Assembly: GCA_030693515.1 (NCBI GenBank)
Contig: JAUYAK010000117.1
Location: forward strand, 1-64,000
Length of the DNA stretch: 64,000 bases
DNA from: Opitutaceae bacterium
Lineage (GTDB): Bacteria > Verrucomicrobiota > Verrucomicrobiia > Opitutales > Opitutaceae
Direction: 5' to 3'
Below, one piece after another: positions 33,123 through 41,380 of this stretch (the stretch's first letter is position 1; every line of letters starts with the position of its first letter). The position numbers and the translations under genes are program-made. A model generated the notes under the pieces. It was not told where the DNA came from. It saw nothing but the letters and a program-made list of their open reading frames with translations, and did not search any database.

Positions 33123-33185
33123 GCCCCGCGCGCCACGCTCGTCGAGGCCATCCGCCGCATGAAAGCCGCCCTCGCGGCGCGTTGA
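33123..33185 (+). repeat. Duplicate of the C-S lyase 3' end
   Basis: The codons for APRATLVEAIRRMKAALAAR and a stop closely match the lyase ending PRATLVEAMQRMKAALPS at 32362-32418, at both protein and DNA level. Its position after the IS3 relic means the intervening block of dead dusB plus transposase is bracketed by direct repeats of about 57 bases. Confidence 0.85.
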
Positions 33186-33244
33186 CCGCCCTCCGCGCCT
33201 CGACAACGCACCTCCGGCCCGCGAGCTTCGTCTTTCCTCCGCCC

Positions 33245-34018
33245 ATGAAATCCCTCCGCCCCACCCTCACCGCCCTCGTTCTCGCCGCGCTGCTGCCGGC
33301 TCTTTTCGCCCAGGCGCCCGCCGCCAAGGTCGACGCCTCCGCGCCCATCGCGAAGACCGGCCCCGACGGCCAGCCCAACGCCGCCTTCCTCAAGGCCCAC
33401 GAGTCCTTCCTCGCCCGTGGCAAGTCCGGCCCGATCGGCGTGCTCTTCCTCGGCGATTCCATCACCGCCGGCTGGACCAAGGCCCCGCACGTCTGGGAAA
33501 GCTACTACGGCAAGCTGCAGCCCGCCAACTTCGGCATCGGCGGCGACCAGACCCAGCACGTCATCTGGCGCATCGCCCACGGTGAGCTCGACGGCATCGC
33601 ACCCAAGGTCGCCGTCCTCATGCTCGGCACCAACAATTCCGGCGGCCACAGCGCCGACGAGATCGCCGCCGCCGACAAAAAGATCGTCGGCCTCATCCGC
33701 CAAAAACTCCCCAACACCAAGGTGCTCGTCCTCGCCGTCTTCCCCCGCGGCGCGCGCAAGAATCAGCAAGGCGTCATCACGCCCGAGGCCGTGGCCGACG
33801 CCGCGAAGCGCATGGCCGTGATCGACGGCGTCAACGCCCAGCTCGCCAAACTCGACGACGGAAAAAACGTCCGCTTCCTCGATATCAATCACGTCTTCCT
33901 CGGCCAGGACGGGAAAATCCCCTTTTCCATCATGCCCGACCAGCTGCACCCCAACGCCGCCGGCTACCAGCTCTGGGCCGACGCGATGAAGCCGCTGCTG
34001 ACCGAGATGATGAAGTAA
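33245..34018 (+). CDS. SGNH/GDSL hydrolase, secreted
   Basis: ATG at 33245 gives 257 residues with a signal peptide (MKSLRPTLTALVLAALLPALFA). The SGNH blocks are plain: LFLGDSITAGW (nucleophile Ser, about residue 63), GIGGDQTQHVIWRI (Gly), LMLGTNNSGG (Asn) and MPDQLHPNAAGY (Asp and His). It belongs to the platelet-activating factor acetylhydrolase-like group common in Verrucomicrobia and probably removes acyl groups from carbohydrates or lipids outside the cytoplasm. Confidence 0.92.
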   Translation: MKSLRPTLTALVLAALLPALFAQAPAAKVDASAPIAKTGPDGQPNAAFLKAHESFLARGKSGPIGVLFLGDSITAGWTKAPHVWESYYGKLQPANFGIGGDQTQHVIWRIAHGELDGIAPKVAVLMLGTNNSGGHSADEIAAADKKIVGLIRQKLPNTKVLVLAVFPRGARKNQQGVITPEAVADAAKRMAVIDGVNAQLAKLDDGKNVRFLDINHVFLGQDGKIPFSIMPDQLHPNAAGYQLWADAMKPLLTEMMK

Positions 34019-34026
34019 GCCCGACC

Positions 34027-34115
34027 GGTGGGGCCGGCTCTCCGAGCCGGCTTAGGTTGCGGGGTTATCCGCCATTGTGAGTGGAACCCAGGCCGCTTCG
34101 GAGAAGCGGCCTTAC
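34027..34115. repeat. Two palindromes, GCCGGCTC and GGCCGCTTC types
   Basis: GGTGGGGCCGGCTCTCCGAG...CTTA at 34027-34054 and AGGCCGCTTCGGAGAAGC...TTAC at 34090-34115 lie between convergent genes. Both are short hairpins with TCTCCGA- or TTCGGAGAA-type loops, and their stems differ from each other. Confidence 0.8.
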
Positions 34116-34117
34116 CC

Positions 34118-34591
34118 TCAGTCCTTCCCAAAACTGATCAGCTCCATCTCGAAGACCAGGGTCGCATTGCGCCCGATCTTCGGGGGCTGGCCGCGCGTGC
34201 CGTAGCCGAGTTCGGGCGGGATGATGACGAGCCACTTGTCGCCCTTGCGCATGTGCTGGAGAATCTGGTCCCAGCCCTCGATCACCATGTCGCGGCGCAC
34301 GCGGAAACTGAAGGGCTGCGCCGGGTCCTTGGCGGCATCGAACACCTTGCCGTCCAGCAGACGGCCCTCGTAGAGCACGTTGACCTTGTCGCCGGGCTTG
34401 GGCTTCTCGCCGCTGCCCTCCTGCAGCACCACGTAGCGGATGCCGGTCTGCGTCTTCTTCGCGGCCGGCCACGTCTTCTCCACCTGCTCGAGATCGGCGG
34501 GCGGGAGTTTCTCGCGCTGCGCCAGGGCCGCGGCTGGTGCCAGCGCGACGATGAGAAGAAGGAATCGGAACAGGGATTTAACGGGAGACAC
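34118..34591 (-). CDS. FKBP-type peptidyl-prolyl isomerase, exported
   Basis: A GTG at 34591 begins a 157-residue protein with a signal peptide (VKSLFRFLLLIVALAPAAALA). The FKBP domain covers residues 45-157: GIRYVVLQEGSG, PKPGDKVNVLYEGRLLDGKVFD, FRVRRDMVIEGWDQILQHM, VIIPPELGYGTRG and LVFEMELISF. All usual rotamase positions appear present. It probably assists folding in the periplasm. The upstream open frame is non-coding. Confidence 0.92.
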   Translation of the reverse strand: MSPVKSLFRFLLLIVALAPAAALAQREKLPPADLEQVEKTWPAAKKTQTGIRYVVLQEGSGEKPKPGDKVNVLYEGRLLDGKVFDAAKDPAQPFSFRVRRDMVIEGWDQILQHMRKGDKWLVIIPPELGYGTRGQPPKIGRNATLVFEMELISFGKD

Positions 34592-34646
34592 GGATAAGCC
34601 TTTCCCGCATCCGTGGCATCCCCCTAATCGACGGTCAAAACCTTTT

Positions 34647-35621
34647 ATGCCCGCCCGCCCCTCCGTCGTCATCATCTGCCCCAAGGAATTCAAGTTCACC
34701 GACCAGGAGGCGAGCGTGGAGCGCCCGCACCTCGCCGACGTCGCGGACCTCACCACGGTGATGCTCGACTTCGGCGCGCCCCTCCCCGCCGCCGCGCTCG
34801 ACGCCCACGCGCACATCCTCTGGCACGGCCCGCTCATGGACGCCGCCGTGATCGCGCAGTTGAAAAACTGCCGCGTGATCATCCGCAACGGCGTGGGCTT
34901 CGACACCGTGGACACCGCCGCCGCCGCGCGCGCCAGCATCCCGGTCTGCAACGTGCCCGACTACGGCACCGAGGAAGTCGCCGACCACGCCATCGCGCTC
35001 ATTCTCGCGCTCTACCGCCAGCTCTTCCCGCTCGACGCCGAGGCCAAGCGCCTCGGCTGGAAAATCGAAGTCGCACCCAAGATGCGCCGCCTGCGCACGC
35101 AGACGCTCGGCCTGGTGGGCCTCGGCCGCATCGGCATCGCGACGGCGCTGCGGGCGAAGGCCTTCGGCTTCCGCGTCGTCTTCTTCGATCCCTACGCGCC
35201 CGCCGGCACGCGCAAGGCCGTCGGCCTGGAACAGGTCGGATCACTCGATGAGCTGCTGAAGCTGTCCGACACGATTTCCATTCATTGCCCGCTGAGTGCC
35301 GAGACGCGCGGCATGTTCGGCGCCCGCGAGATCGGGCTGATGCGGCCCGGCGCCTTCCTGGTGAACACCGCGCGGGGCGACATCGTGCAGAAAGCGGCCG
35401 CCTTCGCCGCGCTGCACTCAGGCCACCTCGGCGGCGCCGGCCTCGACGTGGTCGAAAACGAGCCCCTGCGCACCCCCGAGGAAGCCGCCACGCCCAACCT
35501 AATCTGCACGTGCCACGGGGCCTTCTGCTCGCCCGAGGGGATGATCGAGATGCGCACGACCTCCGCCCGCATCGCACGCGCCGCCCTCACCGGCCAGCCC
35601 GTCTGGAACCGGGTGAATTGA
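34647..35621 (+). CDS. D-isomer specific 2-hydroxyacid dehydrogenase
   Basis: A 324-residue NAD-dependent dehydrogenase. The dinucleotide motif LGLVGLGRIGIATALRAKAFG lies near residue 153; catalytic positions are Arg in VNTARGDIVQ, Glu in VVENEPL and His in CTCHGAFCS. The N-terminal part (WHGPLMDAAVIAQLKNCRVI, NGVGFDTVD, VPDYGTEEVADHA) resembles the CtBP/phosphoglycerate dehydrogenase branch. There is no ACT domain, so a role in serine synthesis is not assured. It is convergent with the ebo cluster, separated by a palindrome pair. Confidence 0.9.
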   Translation: MPARPSVVIICPKEFKFTDQEASVERPHLADVADLTTVMLDFGAPLPAAALDAHAHILWHGPLMDAAVIAQLKNCRVIIRNGVGFDTVDTAAAARASIPVCNVPDYGTEEVADHAIALILALYRQLFPLDAEAKRLGWKIEVAPKMRRLRTQTLGLVGLGRIGIATALRAKAFGFRVVFFDPYAPAGTRKAVGLEQVGSLDELLKLSDTISIHCPLSAETRGMFGAREIGLMRPGAFLVNTARGDIVQKAAAFAALHSGHLGGAGLDVVENEPLRTPEEAATPNLICTCHGAFCSPEGMIEMRTTSARIARAALTGQPVWNRVN

Positions 35622-35629
35622 AGCTCGAA

Positions 35630-35704
35630 GTAGGGCGGGGTCTGTGACCCGCCCTCCGTGCGAACACCCCACGCCCGAAAAGGCGCGTCACAGACCCGCC
35701 CTAC
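35630..35704. repeat. Paired palindrome (REP-like), GCGGGTC type, overlapping eboF stop
   Basis: GTAGGGCGGGGTCTGTGACC...CCCT at 35630-35655 and AGGCGCGTCACAGACCCG...CTAC at 35681-35704. The final CTA at 35701-35703 is the stop codon (TAG) of the minus-strand phosphodiesterase gene, so the repeat edge supplies a stop. Confidence 0.85.
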
Positions 35705-37065
35705 CCCAGACACGCCTGTAGCAACCGATCTCGCACCGCCGTCGCCGCGATCGGCGTGGGGCTCGCACCGGTGCCGATGATCACGGGCCACTCGTCAGAA
35801 TTTTTCGGACACGTGCCGTGTGAACCCTTCACGAGCGAAGCATCAAGCGGGATCACGTCCATGAGGCCGCGGAACCCGAGTTTCTTTTTCAACAGCTTGC
35901 CCGCGAGCGTGAGCTTCGGCACCGCGATCGCCGGATCGAGAAACAGCTCCACGGGATCGTAGCCATACTTGCGGTGGATATCGACGCAGCGCGCGAAGTC
36001 CGGGGCCTTGGCGTCGTCATCCCAATAGTAGTAGTTGAACCAAGCATCCTCCGCCGAAAATGCCACGAGATCGCCCGAGCGCGCGTGGTCGAGACCGGCG
36101 GCGCGTTGCTCCTCTGCCCCGAGCACGCGCGCCACTCCGTCGATCGATTCCACCGCGGCGCGCACGGCACCGAGCAGCGCGGGGTCGTTCACGTAGATGT
36201 GCGCGATCTGGTGATCGGCGATGGCAAACACCCGGCTCGCACCGCAGTCGAGCAGCTCGCGCCCCAGCTCGTCCTTGATCGTGAGCCAACCCTTGGCGCG
36301 GAAGACACGGTTGAGCGCGATCGAGCGGCGCACCGCCGTGATGCCGTATTCCGAAAGCACCACCGTGCGCACGCCGCGCTGCGCGTAGAAATCCATCAGC
36401 CCGCCCGCCACGCGATCGATCGCGCGGCAATCCTCCGCGATGCGTGGATCATCAGGCCCGAGGCGCTGCAGGTTGTAATCGAGGTGTGGCAGGTAAACGA
36501 GCGACAGCTCCGGCCGGTGCTTCTCCTCAATCCACTCGGCCGACTTCGCGATCCACTCCGACGAGGCGATGCCGGCCATCGGTCCCCAAAACGCCGGAAA
36601 CGGAAACGGCCCGATATCGCGCTTGATCGCATCGCGGATGGAGAGCGGGTGCGTGGCGACATCGAAGACCTTGCGCCCATCGGCGGGATACATCGGCCGT
36701 GGCGTGATCGACCAGTCGGCAGTCGAATGCATGTTATACCACCAAAAAAGTTTTGCGCAGGTGAAGCCGGGCCGCGCGGCGCGGCACGTCTCCCAAAGTT
36801 TCTCGCCGCGCACGAGGCGGTTGGACTGTTTCCAGAAATGGTGCTCCGCCAGCTCGCGGTCGAACCAGCCGTTGGCCACCGCGCCGTGGCCGGACGGCGG
36901 CAGTCCGGTGAGATAGGTGCTCTGCGCCGTGCAGGTGACGGCGGGCAGCACCGGCTGCACCCGAATCATCCCGCCGTCCTGCGCCGCGCGCGCGAGCCGC
37001 GGCGTGTGCGGCCCGATGAGTCGCGGCGTGAGGCCGACGACATTGAGAATCGCGGTGCGTTTCAT
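35701..37065 (-). CDS. eboF: Alkaline phosphatase-superfamily phosphodiesterase, EboF-like
   Basis: ATG at 37065 gives 454 residues of the nucleotide pyrophosphatase/phosphodiesterase fold: AILNVVGLTPRLIG at the N-terminus, PAVTCTAQSTYLTG with the Thr nucleophile region, GHGAVANGW, LVYLPHLDYNLQRLGPDD and VVLSEYGIT, with metal-binding Asp and His at the expected places. In ebo clusters EboF is such a phosphodiesterase-like protein. It is the last gene of the minus-strand cluster. The substrate is unknown. The expected catalytic Thr is present, so activity is likely. Confidence 0.87.
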   Translation of the reverse strand: MKRTAILNVVGLTPRLIGPHTPRLARAAQDGGMIRVQPVLPAVTCTAQSTYLTGLPPSGHGAVANGWFDRELAEHHFWKQSNRLVRGEKLWETCRAARPGFTCAKLFWWYNMHSTADWSITPRPMYPADGRKVFDVATHPLSIRDAIKRDIGPFPFPAFWGPMAGIASSEWIAKSAEWIEEKHRPELSLVYLPHLDYNLQRLGPDDPRIAEDCRAIDRVAGGLMDFYAQRGVRTVVLSEYGITAVRRSIALNRVFRAKGWLTIKDELGRELLDCGASRVFAIADHQIAHIYVNDPALLGAVRAAVESIDGVARVLGAEEQRAAGLDHARSGDLVAFSAEDAWFNYYYWDDDAKAPDFARCVDIHRKYGYDPVELFLDPAIAVPKLTLAGKLLKKKLGFRGLMDVIPLDASLVKGSHGTCPKNSDEWPVIIGTGASPTPIAATAVRDRLLQACLG

Positions 37066-37080
37066 GCCAATGCCTCCGAG

Positions 37081-37152
37081 GTGGGCGGGCACGTCCCTGT
37101 GCCCGCATTGACGCGCGCACCGAAATGCAGGCACAGGGACGTGCCTGCCCAC
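37081..37152. repeat. Paired palindrome (REP-like), GCGGGCACGTCC type
   Basis: GTGGGCGGGCACGTCCCTGT...CATTG at 37081-37110 faces ATGCAGGCACAGGGACGTGC...CCAC at 37124-37152, in the gap between eboD and eboF. Same type as 3546-3627. Confidence 0.87.
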
Positions 37153-37176
37153 CCGCAGACCACGCGTGCCAAAGTC

Positions 37177-38349
37177 TCACCCATAGCGTTGCCTCAGCTC
37201 CTCGAACGAGGCCCGCACCACGGGCCCGTCCATCTCATGCACATCCAGCCGGTCGCCCGGCGCGCGGATCATCGGGATGGTCAGGCGGCCGCCTAGGTGT
37301 TCGCGAAACTCCTCCAGCCCGTCGAGCATGTCCTGCCGGCCGCTCGGCCCGCGGATCTGTTTGATGGGTTCAAACAACTCGAAACCCAGCCGCTGGATCA
37401 GCGCGAGGATGCGCTCGGCGATCGGCTCCGGCAGCAACCCGACGCGACGCGCATAAATAAGATCGATCGCCATGCCTACGGCCACGGCCTCGCCGTGACT
37501 GACGCGAAATTCCGAGAGCTGCTCCAGCTTGTGCGCCGCCCAGTGGCCGAAATCGAGCGGCCGCGCCGAGCCACGCTCAAACGGATCGCCGCCGGTGGCG
37601 ATGTGCTCCATGTGCTGCCGCGCGCTTTCGCGGATGACCGCCTCATAGGGCTCGGGCTCGAACTTCGCCAGCGCCTCGACGCGCACCGCGATGAACTCGA
37701 AGAAAGCCGAATCGCGGATCAGCGCGACCTTCACCGCCTCAATCAGGCCCGCCCGGCGGTCGCGCGGCGGCAGGCCGTGAAGGAAGTTCAAATCGTTCAC
37801 GACGGCGTGCGGCACGGCGAAGGAGCCGAGCCAGTTCTTCTTCGTAAAGAGATTCACGCCGTTCTTCACGCCGAGGCCGCCGTCGGCCTGGCTCAGGCTC
37901 GTCGTGGGCAGGCGGATGAGCGGGATACCGCGGTGCGCCGTCGCCGCGCCGAAGCCCACGAGGTCGAGCACTGCCCCGCCGCCGATCGCGATGACGAAGG
38001 AGTGACGGCAAATCTTCGCCGCATTGATCGCAGCCCACACGCGCTCAAGCTGGCCGAAATCGTTTTTCACCGGCTCGCCGCCGGGCAGCGCGACGGGCGC
38101 CGCCTCAAGGACGATCCGGTGGGCGCGGGCGGCGAACCATTGCGTCATCTTTTCCGCGATTCCGGGAAAAGCCGAGGCGAGTCCCGCGTCCCAAAACACG
38201 ACCGCGCGCGCCGTGCCGCCCGGCTCGCGCGGCGTGAGGAGGTCCGCGAGTATGTCGTTGCCCGGCGCGAAGACATCGCGCGTGAAGATCAGGCGGTGCT
38301 CATGCCGGAGCGTGATGGGAAATGAGACGAGATCAGTGGGGGCGGACAT
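37177..38349 (-). CDS. eboD: 3-dehydroquinate synthase-like protein, EboD-like
   Basis: ATG at 38349 gives 390 residues of the dehydroquinate synthase superfamily: IAIGGGAVLDLVGFGAAT (NAD site), RLPTTSLSQADGGLGVKNGVN, GLIEAVKVALIRD and DFGHWAAHKLEQLSEFRVSHGEAVAVGMAID with metal ligands Glu, His and His. It is clearly divergent from housekeeping AroB, and its place between UbiA and phosphodiesterase genes matches eboD. Such enzymes cyclise sugar phosphates or related chains. It ends upstream of a palindrome pair. Confidence 0.88.
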   Translation of the reverse strand: MSAPTDLVSFPITLRHEHRLIFTRDVFAPGNDILADLLTPREPGGTARAVVFWDAGLASAFPGIAEKMTQWFAARAHRIVLEAAPVALPGGEPVKNDFGQLERVWAAINAAKICRHSFVIAIGGGAVLDLVGFGAATAHRGIPLIRLPTTSLSQADGGLGVKNGVNLFTKKNWLGSFAVPHAVVNDLNFLHGLPPRDRRAGLIEAVKVALIRDSAFFEFIAVRVEALAKFEPEPYEAVIRESARQHMEHIATGGDPFERGSARPLDFGHWAAHKLEQLSEFRVSHGEAVAVGMAIDLIYARRVGLLPEPIAERILALIQRLGFELFEPIKQIRGPSGRQDMLDGLEEFREHLGGRLTIPMIRAPGDRLDVHEMDGPVVRASFEELRQRYG

Positions 38350-38356
38350 GCACAGT

Positions 38357-39112
38357 TCAGGTGGAGGCGGCGAGACGTTGCGCCCAGCGTCCGAGCGGAA
38401 CCGCCGCGGCGCAAGCCAGCGCTGGCACCCACGCGCCCACAAGTAGCAGCGCGACCGCATCAATGAGCGGAATGAAAGCGAGCAACCGGCCCACCGAGCG
38501 GCCGATCTTCGCGGCAGGCGCACCGGGCGCGTATTCCCAACGCGCGATGAGACTGAGCGTGACGATGTAAACGAAGAGCGCGCCGACCCACCCGAGCAGC
38601 GACGACGTGAAGCCGTGTCCCGGCAACGTTGCAATCGTGAGCGCGAGCAGCACGCGGCAGCCAGCCATGAGCACGACGGAGCCGATCCAGCGTTTGTGCA
38701 GCCAGTCGTAGGCGAGGATGCACGCCGCCAGCGCCGCCGCCCAAGCCACAGAGGCGCCCGTGAAAATAATCAGCACGGCCAGCCCGAGCGCCATCTCGAT
38801 GCTGCCGAGCCACGCGGCGCCCGCCCGCGAGATGAGACCGCGCGGGATGGCACGCTCGGGCCGGCGCGCACGGTCGAAAGCCGCGTCGAAAACGTCGTTG
38901 AGCGTCGCTCCGCCCGCATACACGAGACAGCCGGCGAGGATCGTAAGCGCGAGCAGGCCGGGCGCCGGGAAGGCGTTGGCCGGCCCAGCCGAGGCGGAGA
39001 GCACGAGCGCCGCGAGGACGTTGCTCGCGACGGACGGAAAATTTCCCGCGCGCGCGAGGTCGAGGGCGGCGCGGAACAGCGAACGTCGAGACAGCTCTCC
39101 GTGGTTTGTCAT
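38357..39112 (-). CDS. eboC: UbiA-type prenyltransferase, EboC-like
   Basis: A 251-residue membrane enzyme with about eight helices. The prenyl-diphosphate/Mg2+ motif is GGATLNDVFDAAFDRARRPERAIP, of the NDxxDxxxD type, near residue 70; the second aspartate motif is weak (YDWLHKR). It should attach a prenyl chain to an acceptor. The ATG at 39112 lies inside a 29-bp inverted repeat; an in-frame upstream ATG at 39172 would add residues encoded by that repeat (ending FFASLRM). The stop is seven bases from the eboD start. Confidence 0.9.
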   Translation of the reverse strand: MTNHGELSRRSLFRAALDLARAGNFPSVASNVLAALVLSASAGPANAFPAPGLLALTILAGCLVYAGGATLNDVFDAAFDRARRPERAIPRGLISRAGAAWLGSIEMALGLAVLIIFTGASVAWAAALAACILAYDWLHKRWIGSVVLMAGCRVLLALTIATLPGHGFTSSLLGWVGALFVYIVTLSLIARWEYAPGAPAAKIGRSVGRLLAFIPLIDAVALLLVGAWVPALACAAAVPLGRWAQRLAAST

Positions 39113-39203
39113 TCTGAGCGAAGCGAAGAATCCAGCAGAAGATACGAAGCCGGCACGCGGCGCGAAGATCAAAGTGGATTCTTCGCTTCGCTCAGAATGA
39201 CAA
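39106..39203. repeat. Inverted-repeat element with 29-bp perfect arms (SLRMT type)
   Basis: Arms at 39106-39134 and 39175-39203 are exact reverse complements, with core CTTCGCTTCGCTCAGAATGA, around a 40-base centre. This sequence, read as SLRMT when translated, is a dispersed motif known from many bacterial genomes. It looks like a MITE or a large hairpin. It lies in the eboE-eboC gap and includes the eboC start codon. Confidence 0.9.
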
Positions 39204-39232
39204 CCATTGAACCTCGACTCCTGGTCGTAACT

Positions 39233-40408
39233 TTACGCCAGCCCGCGCGCGGCGAGCGCCGCGAGGGTCCACTCGTATTCGCGCACGAGTTGCTCCTCGA
39301 TCGGCAGGCGCAGCGCGGGCGGGAGCACTTCCCACGTGTAGGTCTCCATCTCGAGGTGCGTGCAGGCGCCGCGGTGCGCGGCGAGCCAGTCGAGCGCCTC
39401 GGCGAGGTGGTCGCGGGTGTCGGAGAAGGGCGCGCCGGGCGACGCATGCAACGGCACGTGAAAATGCACGCGCCACTCGTCGTCGGGCCGCGAGGGCTCC
39501 GCGTCCGCGAGCGCATCAGGCAAATCCGTGAAACGCCGCCGCACTTCCGCCGTGCCTTCGCGGCCGACGACCACCTGATGCAGGTAGGTCGGCTCGACAA
39601 AGGCCGCGAGCGCCGCGCGGCCCGCGGCGTCGGGCTTCACGCGCAGGGCGGAGCTGAGGTGCAGCTTGCTGAGGCGCAGCCCGGCGCCCGCGATCCGATC
39701 GAGCGCGGCGGCGGCCGACTCGAACTCAATCGCGAGGTGGCAGCAGTCGTAGTTCACGCCGACATGGCGGAGCAGCCCCTCGCCCTCGACCGCGCGATCG
39801 CTGGCGCGCCACTCGGCGAAAAAATCCACCGTCTCCGCACTCGTCTCGATGAGACAGCACGGCTCGGGCTCCAGCCCGAGGTGCAGATCGCGACCGGACT
39901 TTTTGGCGAGGGCGGCGATGCGCCGGCCGCAGTCGGTGAGGTTCGCGAAGATCGCTTTTTTCCGCGCGGGCTCGGCGGCGACGAAGGCCTTGAACGACGC
40001 GGGCACGGTGCTGACGCTCGCCGAGGCGCCGGGCGGCGTCAGCTGCACGAGCAGTTCGAACAACTGCAGCGTGTAGGCCACGCGCTCCGGCGTGGACCAG
40101 TCGGGCGCATAGACCTGCTCCTTCACCCGCGTGCCGTGGAAGCTGCCGTAGGGAAATCCGTTGATCGTGAAAACCGTGCAGTCGTGCGTCGCGAGCCAGC
40201 GTTGGAACGTGAGCAGGTTGGCCGGCTGCGCAAGCTCAGCGGCGGCGCGCTGGCCGAGGCGCAAACCGATGGCGTAGCTGCGGCCGGGGGCGACGCGGCG
40301 GCGGACCGGCAGCGTGTGCTTTTCGAGCGCGGCGAACGTCTCGGCCCACGTCTCCCCGCGATGGACGTTGGTGCAGTAGGCGAGCTCGAGGCCGCTGCGA
40401 AGTTTCAT
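39233..40408 (-). CDS. eboE: TIM-barrel metabolite traffic protein, EboE-like
   Basis: A 391-residue protein of the xylose isomerase-like TIM-barrel group. KLRSGLELAYCTNVHRGETW at the N-terminus, VFTINGFPYGSFHGTRVKEQVY, LGLEPEPCCLIET, VNYDCCHLAIEF, HFHVPLHASP and HLEMETYTWEVLP provide the Glu, Asp and His metal ligands expected. The opening YCTNVHRGETW and the length are as I recall for EboE. It is thought to act on or carry the cluster product; no enzymatic reaction is established. Confidence 0.9.
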   Translation of the reverse strand: MKLRSGLELAYCTNVHRGETWAETFAALEKHTLPVRRRVAPGRSYAIGLRLGQRAAAELAQPANLLTFQRWLATHDCTVFTINGFPYGSFHGTRVKEQVYAPDWSTPERVAYTLQLFELLVQLTPPGASASVSTVPASFKAFVAAEPARKKAIFANLTDCGRRIAALAKKSGRDLHLGLEPEPCCLIETSAETVDFFAEWRASDRAVEGEGLLRHVGVNYDCCHLAIEFESAAAALDRIAGAGLRLSKLHLSSALRVKPDAAGRAALAAFVEPTYLHQVVVGREGTAEVRRRFTDLPDALADAEPSRPDDEWRVHFHVPLHASPGAPFSDTRDHLAEALDWLAAHRGACTHLEMETYTWEVLPPALRLPIEEQLVREYEWTLAALAARGLA

Positions 40409-40431
40409 GGCGTGCAGAGTTGAGTCACACA

Positions 40432-40537
40432 GGACACAGAGCGCGGCCCACCGAGGGCACGGAGCAAGGCAATTGTGTCAGCCCGCGCGGCCCGCTCTGT
40501 GACCTCCCTGCCCTTTCCCTCTGTGCTCTCTGTGTCC
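40432..40537. repeat. CACAGAG/CTCTGTG-type imperfect inverted repeat
   Basis: GGACACAGAG at 40432-40441 with CCGAGGGCACGGAG at 40451-40464 faces CCTCTGTGCTCTCTGTGTCC at 40518-40537. It is the third distinct repeat type found between ebo genes, here in the 147-base eboB-eboE gap. Confidence 0.65.
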
Positions 40538-40555
40538 AAAATTGAGGGGAACGAA

Positions 40556-41374
40556 TCAGGCGACGGAATCGCCGCCGATCTTGAACTTCGGGCACTGCGA
40601 CAGGAAGCGGTGCGGATTCCGAAAGAGCACCGAGTCGACGAAATCGGCGCTGTGCCCGCGGCGGCGCATCTCGAGCGCGGTCTTCGGCACGGCGAGGGGA
40701 TCGCTCACGCCCCAGTCGCAGGCGGAGTTCATCCAAATGCGTTCGCGGCCGCAGATCTCCAGCATGTCCACGGCGCGCGGCGGCGAGGATTTTGAATCGG
40801 GATAAAGCGTGATGCCGGCCCAAAACCCGCGGTCGAGCACGCGCTGGATCGTGTGCTCTTCGACGTGGTCGATGATCACGCGCCCGGGCTTCACGCCGCG
40901 GTGCGACGAGAGGAGATCGAGGATGAGATTCGTGCCCTTCAGCTTGTCCTCAAGGTGCGGCGTGTGGACGAGAATCAGCTGGTCGTGCTGCACGGCGAGT
41001 TCCACGTGGCGCTCAAGCACGGTCATTTCGTTGCGCGTATTCCGGTTCAGGCCGATTTCGCCGATGCCGAGGACGTTGGGCCGGTCGAGAAACTCGGGGA
41101 TCATCGCGAGCACATCGCGGGCAAGCGCGAGGTCCTCGGACTCCTTGGGGTTGAGGCAGAGCCAGGAAAAATGCGGGAGGAGAAACTTGGCCGCGCGCGC
41201 CGGCTCATACTCGGTGAGCTGCCGGTAATAGTCGCGAAACCCGGAAGCCGATCCGCGATCGAAGCCGGCCCAGAAGGCGGGCTCGCACACGGCGACGCAG
41301 CCGGCGGTGACCATCGCCTGATAGTCGTCGGTCGTGCGGCTGACCATGTGGCCGTGTGGCTCGATGTAGCGCAT
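40556..41374 (-). CDS. eboB: TatD-like metal-dependent hydrolase, EboB-like
   Basis: A 272-residue amidohydrolase-fold protein. Metal ligands: IEPHGHM at the start (for the usual H-x-H), [11 protein letters not shown] (Glu), ILVHTPH and IIDHVEEHT (His), and NSACDWG (Asp). This set is that of TatD-related hydrolases, which are phosphatases or nucleases. Its position beside eboE matches eboB. It likely starts from ATG 41374, six bases after the stop of the upstream small gene, so the two are probably coupled. Confidence 0.9.
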   Translation of the reverse strand: MRYIEPHGHMVSRTTDDYQAMVTAGCVAVCEPAFWAGFDRGSASGFRDYYRQLTEYEPARAAKFLLPHFSWLCLNPKESEDLALARDVLAMIPEFLDRPNVLGIGEIGLNRNTRNEMTVLERHVELAVQHDQLILVHTPHLEDKLKGTNLILDLLSSHRGVKPGRVIIDHVEEHTIQRVLDRGFWAGITLYPDSKSSPPRAVDMLEICGRERIWMNSACDWGVSDPLAVPKTALEMRRRGHSADFVDSVLFRNPHRFLSQCPKFKIGGDSVA

Positions 41375-41380
41375 GGGAGA

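Noticed and set aside
32358-33185. Single 275-codon gene across the lyase tail, dusB relic and IS3 core
   Set aside because: The open frame joins fragments read in different original frames; only the IS3 core and the final tail are in their native frame.
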